In this document: in pieces, positions 1 to 5,587 of the stretch
How the letters are laid out: every line of letters begins with the position of its first letter
Position numbering within the stretch: position 1 is the stretch's first letter
Assembly (NCBI GenBank): GCA_043775075.1
Contig: JAYVSS010000090.1
Location: 1-14,238 of the forward strand
Length of the DNA: 14,238 nt
Reading direction: 5' to 3'
DNA from: JANLQX01 sp043775075
GTDB taxonomy: Bacteria; Actinomycetota; Acidimicrobiia; Acidimicrobiales; JANYDT01
Program-made: the position numbers and the translations under genes
Notes under the pieces: generated by a model
What the model was told of the DNA's origin: nothing
What the model saw: the letters and a program-made list of their open reading frames with translations, nothing else
The model's database searches: none

Positions 1-1
1 C

Positions 2-310
2 TTGGCTGGCACCCCTTCTGACATCGCCATCGTGCGGGTGGAACAGCTTTATCCGTGGCCGGCAGAACAGATTCGCGCAGTGCTTGAGCGGTACCCGAAT
101 GCGTCGTCGGTCATTTGGTTGCAGGAAGAATCAGCGAACATGGGTGCGTGGACATTCGTGCAGCCTCGACTTCTCGAGCTGACCAACGATCTGGGTCGGA
201 CCCTGGCCGGTGTGACTCGACCGGCGTCGAGTTCTCCGGCGGTTGGTGGCCACCATGCCCACGACGAGGAGCTCGATGCGCTCAAACGCGCAATTTTGAG
301 CGGTCTCTAG
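2..310 (+). CDS. sucA: 2-oxoglutarate dehydrogenase/decarboxylase E1, C-terminal end (partial)
   Basis: This is the last 102 codons of a gene that begins outside the window. The enzyme is the thiamine-diphosphate E1 component that decarboxylates 2-oxoglutarate in the TCA cycle. The visible part is the C-terminal transketolase-like domain of the family: IAIVRVEQLYPWP, then a WLQEES-NMGAW stretch and FVQPRLLEL, followed by RPASSSPAVG, which matches the conserved Arg/Ser-rich stretch near the end of these proteins. The frame is open to the window edge, so the first TTG is not taken as a start. In actinobacteria this end usually belongs to a large multifunctional protein (Kgd/OdhA type) carrying a fused acyltransferase domain, but that part cannot be seen here, so SucA versus Kgd is unresolved. 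It ends 24 bases before the end of convergent galE. Confidence 0.9.
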   Translation: MAGTPSDIAIVRVEQLYPWPAEQIRAVLERYPNASSVIWLQEESANMGAWTFVQPRLLELTNDLGRTLAGVTRPASSSPAVGGHHAHDEELDALKRAILSGL

Positions 311-320
311 AAGTCGGTCG

Positions 321-332
321 CCGCCCGGGCGG
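321..332. terminator. GC palindrome between convergent genes, possible terminator
   Basis: The 12-base sequence CCGCCCGGGCGG is a perfect palindrome in the 24-base gap between the E1 gene and galE, which converge. It could fold as a short hairpin in either transcript and act as a two-way terminator. The stem is short once a loop is allowed and no U-tract follows, so support is weak. Confidence 0.25.
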
Positions 333-334
333 GG

Positions 335-1312
335 TTAGCGTTGCTGGTGCTGCCAGCTCGCCCAGGCGCTGGCCACCATGTCGCGCAGATCATGGCTGGC
401 TTTCCAGCCAAGGTCGCGCTCCGCGGCGGCCGGATCGGCGACGATGCGGCACGGGTCGCCCGGCCGACGGCCGACGATATTTGGCTCAAACTCGATGCCG
501 CTAACGGACCGGGCCATCTCCACCACTTCCAGAACGGTGGTGCCGGAACCGGTGCCGATGTTATAGGTGCGTCCCAGCACCTCACCGGTTTCCGCATTGC
601 GGTCCAGGGCCTCGACGGCCGCGGAATGGGCCCTGGCCAAGTCAACGACGTGAACGTAATCTCGGATGCAAGAGCCATCGCGCGTTGGCCAATCCGCCCC
701 GTAGACGTCGGGGGACCGGCCGCTGGTAATCGCTCGGAACGTGAGCGGAATGAGGTTGCTGACACCGCGATCGCCGAGCTCGGGCTGGCCAGATCCAGCC
801 ACGTTGAAGTATCGTAAGCTCACATATGACATGCCGACAGCTCGGCTCTGATCCTTCATGAGCCACTCTCCGATGAGCTTTGTTTCGCCGTAAGGACTCG
901 TCGGTTGGGTCGGCGTTTCTTCGGTCACCGTCTCGACCTGGACATCGCCGTAGGTCGCCGCGCTCGACGAAAACACTAATCGCTTCACGCCGACTCGCTC
1001 CATTGCTTCGAGGAGATGACACATCGCCGTGACGTTTTGTTCGTAGTACCAAAGTGGTCGAGCCACCGAATCGCCAACCGCCTTTTTCGCCGCCAGGTGA
1101 ACTACTCCGACCACGTGGTGATCGCGCATCGTCCGTTCCAGCACATCGGTGTCGAGGACGTTGGCCCGCACGAGCAACACCCCGTCTGGCACGTTCTCGG
1201 CGAACCCGCCCGTGAGATCGTCCACGACCACAACCTCGCGCCCAATCTCGCGTAGCGAACGAACGATATGTGCCCCGATGTATCCGGCCCCGCCGGTCAA
1301 TAACCACGTCAT
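335..1312 (-). CDS. galE: UDP-glucose 4-epimerase
   Basis: An extended short-chain dehydrogenase that interconverts UDP-glucose and UDP-galactose with bound NAD in the cytoplasm, supplying sugar nucleotides for the Leloir pathway or cell-surface glycans. With the start chosen here the protein has 325 residues, normal for GalE. The Rossmann NAD motif GGAGYIG is at residues 7-13, a VHLAAKKAVG segment at about 71-80, the SSSAATYG serine region at about 115-122, and the catalytic Y141/K145 in SPYGETK. RYFNVAGS and RDYVHVVDLA also match the family. An ATG 24 codons upstream is in frame but would add a tail unlike GalE and run into the divergent channel gene. The chosen ATG sits 7 bases after a TANNNT box, fitting a leaderless transcript. 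A related nucleotide-sugar epimerase is possible, but the match is typical GalE. Confidence 0.93.
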   Translation of the reverse strand: MTWLLTGGAGYIGAHIVRSLREIGREVVVVDDLTGGFAENVPDGVLLVRANVLDTDVLERTMRDHHVVGVVHLAAKKAVGDSVARPLWYYEQNVTAMCHLLEAMERVGVKRLVFSSSAATYGDVQVETVTEETPTQPTSPYGETKLIGEWLMKDQSRAVGMSYVSLRYFNVAGSGQPELGDRGVSNLIPLTFRAITSGRSPDVYGADWPTRDGSCIRDYVHVVDLARAHSAAVEALDRNAETGEVLGRTYNIGTGSGTTVLEVVEMARSVSGIEFEPNIVGRRPGDPCRIVADPAAAERDLGWKASHDLRDMVASAWASWQHQQR

Positions 1313-1319
1313 AGGCAAG

Positions 1320-1325
1320 AGGCTA
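1320..1325 (-). promoter_or_regulatory. Putative -10 box of galE (leaderless type)
   Basis: On the minus strand the sequence reads TAGCCT, then 7 bases, then the galE ATG. This fits a TANNNT extended family of actinobacterial -10 boxes with transcription starting at or next to the A of the start codon. No Shine-Dalgarno sequence is visible in front of galE. No clear -35 box was recognised. Confidence 0.4.
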
Positions 1326-1370
1326 CGCAACCGAACGTTGCCGAGGTCACGTGTCGGACAGACTGGTGAG

Positions 1371-2360
1371 GTGATCGCATCCATCGTTGGCCCAACTGCA
1401 GCCGTGTCGTCAGGCGCAGCGAAGGGAGTGACCGATGGGCTTGGGTCGTTCGGTCAGTGGCTGCGTAATGCCGGTATGACCGAATTCGGCGCACGGACGG
1501 TGGAGGTCGTCGTGCTCGGTCCATTACGAGTCGTTGGCATCATGCTGGGGGCGGCGATTGTCGCCCGTCTGGGTGCAGCTTTGGTTCGACGGTCCCTTGT
1601 CAAAGTGGGACTGTTCGCTCCCAAGCGGACCCGAGATATTCGCAGCGAACAGCGAACCCGGACAGTGGCCGACGCTCTCGCCAGCCTCTGGCGCGTCGCC
1701 GTGTGGGTGATCGCCGCGTTAACGATTCTTGGGCTGCTCGGCGTGAACCTCGGTCCACTCATTGCCGGCGCCGGTATTGCCGGCATCGCCATCGCCTTCG
1801 GCGCGCAAACGGTGATCAAGGACTACCTCAGCGGTCTGTTCATTCTGTTGGAGGATCAGTACAGCGTGGGCGATGTCGTCACTATTGGAGCGTCGAGCGG
1901 CACGGTGGAAGACGTGAACCTGCGCGTTACCCGGCTCCGATCCGTGGACGGAACGGTGTGGTTCCTTCCCAACGGAGAGATTCGGGCGGTGGGGAATCAG
2001 TCGATGGAATGGTCGAGAGCGGTCGTCGACGTGACCATTGGGTACGAGAATGACTCGCCATTGGTGATGGCGGCGCTGGCCGAGGAAGCCGCGGCCATGT
2101 ACGCCGAGGCGGCATGGAGCAGCGTCTTGCTGGAACCGCCCGAGGTGCAGGGCGTTCAGTCCATGGGGACCGACGGCGTGTCAATCCGTATCATCGCCAA
2201 GACCGCTCCGCGCAAGCAGTGGGACGTGGCCCGAGAACTACGTTCACGTATTACCGACCGTATGCGTAGAGATGGTGTTCGCGGTCCGGGCCGCACGGTC
2301 GTGGTGAGCGCCGGGTCTCTAGACTCGGGTGCGCCGCCTCCCGCTCCAGTGCAGCCGTAA
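1371..2360 (+). CDS. MscS-family small-conductance mechanosensitive channel
   Basis: An inner-membrane channel of the MscS family, which opens under membrane tension to release solutes during hypo-osmotic shock. From the GTG used here it has 329 residues. Hydrophobic segments lie at about residues 43-72, 104-123 and 126-148. The last carries the Gly/Ala-rich pore helix GAGIAGIAIAFGAQTVIKDY typical of MscS TM3, followed by LFILLEDQYSVGDVVTIG, the start of the beta domain, and FLPNGEI in the cytoplasmic part. The open frame runs upstream to 1149, but that part is antisense to galE and reads as shadow sequence. GTG at 1371 and a second in-frame GTG at 1428 are both possible; neither has a well-spaced ribosome site. 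It diverges from galE by 58 bases and converges with the NUDIX gene, leaving a 6-base gap. Confidence 0.88.
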   Translation: MIASIVGPTAAVSSGAAKGVTDGLGSFGQWLRNAGMTEFGARTVEVVVLGPLRVVGIMLGAAIVARLGAALVRRSLVKVGLFAPKRTRDIRSEQRTRTVADALASLWRVAVWVIAALTILGLLGVNLGPLIAGAGIAGIAIAFGAQTVIKDYLSGLFILLEDQYSVGDVVTIGASSGTVEDVNLRVTRLRSVDGTVWFLPNGEIRAVGNQSMEWSRAVVDVTIGYENDSPLVMAALAEEAAAMYAEAAWSSVLLEPPEVQGVQSMGTDGVSIRIIAKTAPRKQWDVARELRSRITDRMRRDGVRGPGRTVVVSAGSLDSGAPPPAPVQP

Positions 2361-2366
2361 GAATGC

Positions 2367-2987
2367 CTACGAAAGCAGCAGGCGGAGCTGGGATGGAAGT
2401 TCATTCCGTAGGCGCATCGCCTCAAGCTTTGCCACCGTGATCACGGTCATGGAGTCGAAGATTTCACCGCTCCACACGAGTTCCACCAGTTGATCGAAAG
2501 GGACGCGCCACAGAGCGAGATCCTCCGTTGATTCGGGGTCTGCCCCACCCGCCAACGGCATGAGGTCCCATGCCACCCAGCAGATTGCTCGTTCGTCGGT
2601 CACACTGTTGGACAGGGTAATGTCGGCGATCTCCAGCCATGACGCCGCCTCATGGCCGGTCTCTTCGCGGAGCTCTCGAGCGATCGAAACCATGGGGTCC
2701 ACATGTTTCGCCCCGCCACCTTCCGGCATCTCCCACGAGTACCGATTAAGCGCATAGCGGTACTGTCCGACAAGGAGAATCGATCCGTCGGCGAACACCG
2801 GCAGGACGCCCAGGGCGAGGTTCTTGGGGGAGACCACGCCGTAGATGCCGGGCCGTCCCGACGGGTCGGTGACGTCGTCGTGACGGACACTGATCCACGG
2901 GTTGTCATAGTGAACGGTGTTCGAGTGAGTAGTCCACGGGTTTCGGACTTCGTCCACGCTGGGGCGAATGCTCGGTACCGCGCTCAT
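2367..2987 (-). CDS. NUDIX hydrolase, ADP-ribose pyrophosphatase-like
   Basis: A cytoplasmic pyrophosphohydrolase of 206 residues. The family cleaves nucleoside diphosphates linked to another group; the QYRYALNRYSWEMPEGG run before the box resembles ADP-ribose/ADP-sugar pyrophosphatases, but the substrate cannot be read from sequence. The NUDIX box starts at G90 and ends in RELREETG at residues 104-111, so the metal-binding glutamates E105, E108 and E109 are present. The earlier glutamate of the GX5E part is a valine (V96, in KHVDP). The ATG overlaps the TGA of the upstream HAD gene in a 4-base ATGA, so the two are almost certainly translated together from one message, with this gene second. 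Family assignment is firm; substrate is open. Confidence 0.9.
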   Translation of the reverse strand: MSAVPSIRPSVDEVRNPWTTHSNTVHYDNPWISVRHDDVTDPSGRPGIYGVVSPKNLALGVLPVFADGSILLVGQYRYALNRYSWEMPEGGGAKHVDPMVSIARELREETGHEAASWLEIADITLSNSVTDERAICWVAWDLMPLAGGADPESTEDLALWRVPFDQLVELVWSGEIFDSMTVITVAKLEAMRLRNELPSQLRLLLS

Positions 2988-3676
2988 GCGAAGTCGATTC
3001 CTATGTGCGCTGATAATTCGTTGAGGGCTCTGTCAGGATCGGTCACCTTGATCGTGCGCATGCCCATCGCCGCCGCCGGTTTCAGATTGATGCCGAGGTC
3101 ATCGAGGAAAACGGCCTCGTTTGGCGCGATGCCGAGCGCCTTGCAGGCGAGCTCGTAGAAACGCGGCTCGGGCTTGCGGATTCCGGCCAGGCTGGACTGC
3201 GTGACGTGATCAAAGAGGGCCATGGCCTCGGCCACGTCGGCCCGCTCTGGTTGGGCCGTTTTCCGGGAACCGACGTTGCCACTGTCGTTACTGCTGTCTC
3301 TGTCCAGGCGGACGTTGTTGGTGAGACACGCCACGAGGAATCCGGCGGTTTTGCACTGCCTCACCGCATTGACCATGCGAGGCCGAATTTCCCCGTGAAG
3401 CGCGGCCGTAACGCGGCGGGCGTCGATGGTGTGGCCCCGGGCAGTCGCCTCCGCTTCGAAGAGCGTGGCGAACTCGTCGATGGACACTTCGTTACGTTCG
3501 AACCTAGCCCACGCGTTCGTGTCCGGATTGGTGGCGTTGAGCGAGCGGATGAGGCCGACGGGCAACTCGGCGCTCGTTTCGTAGCGAGCAAACGCTTCGA
3601 ACGGCGAGGTGAGTATGACGCCCCCGAAGTCCCACAGCACGGCCTTGATGGGGAGGGTCTCGGTCGATCGATGCAC
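2984..3676 (-). CDS. HAD-superfamily (subfamily IA) phosphatase-like hydrolase
   Basis: A 230-residue cytoplasmic haloacid-dehalogenase-fold protein, probably a phosphatase, related to the N-terminal phosphatase-like part of soluble epoxide hydrolase and ACAD10-type proteins. Motif I is WDFGGVIL with nucleophile D16. The usual second aspartate is glycine (G18), as in several HAD-IA groups that read D-x-G. Motif II is CLTNN (T119), motif III is the lysine of GIRKPEPRF (K168), and motif IV is FLDDLGINLKPA (D192/D193). The start is GTG; no better start lies downstream before motif I. A polar insert rich in Ser/Asn/Asp at about residues 124-142 follows motif II. It is the first gene of a two-gene unit and overlaps the NUDIX start by 4 bases. 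Substrate unknown. Confidence 0.87.
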   Translation of the reverse strand: MHRSTETLPIKAVLWDFGGVILTSPFEAFARYETSAELPVGLIRSLNATNPDTNAWARFERNEVSIDEFATLFEAEATARGHTIDARRVTAALHGEIRPRMVNAVRQCKTAGFLVACLTNNVRLDRDSSNDSGNVGSRKTAQPERADVAEAMALFDHVTQSSLAGIRKPEPRFYELACKALGIAPNEAVFLDDLGINLKPAAAMGMRTIKVTDPDRALNELSAHIGIDFA

Positions 3677-3782
3677 GGCTTCGAGTTTCGCGTGGATCGG
3701 GGCTCCAGTGCGTGAGGCGGAGTAAGCGTCGAAGTCTTTCCTGGGACACCTGAATTGAAGCGAGCGTATGCTCGGTTAGTTA

Positions 3783-3796
3783 CGAATACACGTTCG
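3783..3796 (+). promoter_or_regulatory. LexA (SOS) box-like operator
   Basis: The sequence CGAATACACGTTCG matches the Gram-positive/actinobacterial SOS-box pattern CGAACRNRYGTTCG at 13 of 14 positions; only the fifth base differs (T for C). It lies 12 bases upstream of a TATGAT -10 box and covers the -35 region, where a repressor would block polymerase. It stands in front of a DUF222/HNH pseudogene; mycobacterial members of this family (13E12) are known to be LexA-controlled. Function here is inferred. Confidence 0.5.
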
Positions 3797-3807
3797 CTAA
3801 AGTATGG

Positions 3808-3813
3808 TATGAT
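3808..3813 (+). promoter_or_regulatory. -10 box TATGAT of the DUF222/HNH pseudogene
   Basis: TATGAT is followed by 6 bases and then GTG at 3820, where the DUF222-type N-terminus begins. This is the arrangement expected for a leaderless message starting at the GTG. The -35 region is occupied by the LexA-box-like sequence at 3783-3796. Confidence 0.5.
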
Positions 3814-3819
3814 TGTGTC

Positions 3820-4909
3820 GTGATCGAGACCCTTCGCTTGCTGCTCGCCGACGACGATGGTTGTCGCTTGTCTGGGCTCGAAGAGGTCGTTGCTGTGCGT
3901 GGTTGATGAATCAGATCGAGGCGCGTTGGTTGTCGTCGTTGCACGAAGTGGTGGTCAGCCACGGTTGCGTTTTTTGATGAGCACGAAGCGTTTCTGGTGG
4001 AAACGGCGGGACACTTGTCGGCCGATCAGTTGCAGGTGTTTATGTCGCAGTGGTACCGGCGGGCACACGCAGCGACGGCATACGCAGACGCCGATGACCG
4101 GAGCAGGGTGACGTGTTGAATCAGGCGCTCACGGCGATTGCTCAAGCAGATTGGGGTGGCACGGAGGATGTACGTCCGTTGCCGCAACGCCGTGTTGATG
4201 CGTTGGCATCGTTGTCACGGTTTTGGTTGGATGATCAGCAGACGGTCACGGTGCATGGGCAACGGCCGCATATGGCGGTGCACGTGGACGCTGCCGATCT
4301 GGCGCAGCTGAGCGGGTCAGTGTTGTCCGGTGTCACCAAGTCGGGGATGACCCTTGACGCGCGCACGGTGGAACGGTTGTTGTGTGATTGCGTGATCACC
4401 CGGGTCCTGGTGTCGGGGTCGGTGGTTCTCGATGCCGGTCGTCCGTCACGAAGCATCCCGCACGGAATTCGGCGGGCGGTGATTGCCCGTGATCGGCGTT
4501 GTCGGTATCCGCAGTGTGATCGTCCAGCGGCATGGGCCGATGTGCATACCTACGGGAGTGGCGTAACGGTGGCGGTCATTCGCTCGACAACTGTGTGCTG
4601 TTGTGCGGACGTCACCATGACCGTATCCACCGCCTCGACGAGCACATCGTGCTGCACTCGGACGGGACGGTAGAGGTCACTGCGAGCGGCTTGACCCGGA
4701 TGAGTAGGCCGCCGCCAAGCCCGGGACAATTGTTTGCGTTGGGCCGTCGAAGACAGGAGCGTGATCCGGCCCGGAGGCAGAGTGAGCTCGATGCCGTCAT
4801 CGGTGCTTTCGGCGCGTTACAACGCGCTGTCGTATGGACCGAGGAACGCCACGACGAGTTCGAGAACATGATCGAAAACCTCCGCATGCGGATGCCCCGC
4901 GTCGCATAG
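3820..4909 (+). pseudogene. DUF222/13E12-type HNH endonuclease gene, decayed
   Basis: Fragments of one DUF222-HNH protein lie in order but in different frames. From GTG 3820 comes IETLRLLLADDDGCRLSGLEE, ending at a stop near 3905. Frame changes to NQIEARWLSSLHEVVVSHG (from 3906). After a T6 run at 3970-3975 comes FDEHEAFLVETAGHLSADQ, up to about 4109. Then, in another frame, DVLNQALTAIAQADW (from 4110) runs to the HNH domain. Inside that domain the frame breaks once more at about 4547: restoring one C would give DVHHLREWRNGG, the His-rich active-site start, followed by NCVLLCGRHHDRIH. Two stretches usually present in the family also seem missing, after SHG and after DDRSR. Intact members are nucleic-acid-associated HNH proteins of multi-copy families. 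With several independent lesions, including one in the active site, this copy should be non-functional. Confidence 0.85.
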
Positions 4910-5587
4910 TGCTTCGTACGCCGGACGACGCGTCGGCGCTGCCGAGCAATTAGGCCGGGCGCAAAGCGGTGGTGCCCATGTCGAACTGCCGTGTCTTGGC
5001 GAGGGTGGCGTTGGACATCCTCTTTCTTCGTCGGACCTTGCTCGCCGCTGTCCGGCTCCACCAGGATCTGCGTTCGCCGTCACCCGATCGACCCTCCTGC
5101 CACTGCGATCCAACCGGTCCGAGCACGGGCAGCTTCCACCCCGGAAGCACCGCCACCGGCGACGGCGCAACGATGCCCGGAGATGATGCCGCCGCTCCTG
5201 TTGTCGGGTCGGCCAGGCTCGGGGTCGGCCAGCAACCCAGCGTTAGGGCGAAGCCAACCACAAGGGCCGCGGGGTAGGTACGTCGGGCGAAGATTCGGTT
5301 CGCGCGGCTCCTGAGCTGATTCGAACGGGCCTCTCGTTCGACGATTCTGACCCAATGTTTTGTTCCGGCTGCACCAGGTAGGCTTATCTTCAGCGGTTCA
5401 AGGTATGCGTCGGTTTTGCCGATGACCATGCTTGACTGCATTTGTTCGAACACTTCGACGCCACGGTTTTCGTCGGCTCCCGAGTGCTGGAACGAACTTC
5501 ATGCTCAACGATCTCGGTGAATCCTCCGTGGCCGCAGTCGGTCCGGGGTGCACTAGATCTCCCATCTGACAGGACAACTCACACCCC
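4910..5587. other. 678-base region without a convincing gene
   Basis: No open frame here has recognisable family motifs. The best candidate is a minus-strand frame, 4950-5453. Inside it is a basic stretch, then YPAALVVGFALTLGC and PSLADP, which resembles a signal peptide with an Ala-x-Ala-like cleavage site, and then a Pro/Ala/Val-rich part with LPVLGPVGSQW. That last piece faintly recalls the start of M23 peptidase domains, but the frame then turns into Arg/Ser-rich sequence without the metal ligands, so it may be a broken secreted-protein gene or chance. Its ATG starts are about 50 residues ahead of the hydrophobic segment, which is odd for a signal peptide. A perfect inverted repeat lies at 5321-5341. 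The region probably holds debris next to the HNH pseudogene plus the upstream control region of the NYN gene. Confidence 0.4.
5321..5341. repeat. Perfect 7-base inverted repeat (possible operator)
   Basis: TCGAACG (5321-5327) and CGTTCGA (5335-5341) are exact reverse complements separated by 7 bases. The arms resemble LexA half-sites, but the spacing is 3 bases longer on each side of the centre than needed for an SOS box, so it is not called one. It could be an operator or a small hairpin. Confidence 0.4.

Noticed and set aside
1149..1370. 74-codon upstream extension of the MscS frame
   Set aside because: It is antisense to galE, Thr/Ser/Arg/Pro-rich and without channel features; GTG 1371 gives a normal MscS length.
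2365..2414. GCCTACG (2365-2371) and CGTAGGC (2408-2414) as a two-way terminator at the MscS/NUDIX junction
   Set aside because: The arms are 36 bases apart, mostly inside NUDIX coding sequence, and no U-tract is present; chance pairing is likely.
2996..3660. HAD motif I D-F-G-G read as a dead enzyme
   Set aside because: D-x-G forms occur in active HAD-IA phosphatases (for example YihX reads DLGN), and the other motifs are complete, so loss of activity is not supported.
4532..4909. Second half of the HNH region as an independent gene
   Set aside because: Its beginning is only the continuation of the HNH domain after the frame break; there is no promoter or ribosome site and the domain would lack its first half.
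5321..5341. Inverted repeat considered as a second LexA box
   Set aside because: Arms fit, but the gap between CGAAC and GTTCG is 9 bases, where the SOS box needs 4.
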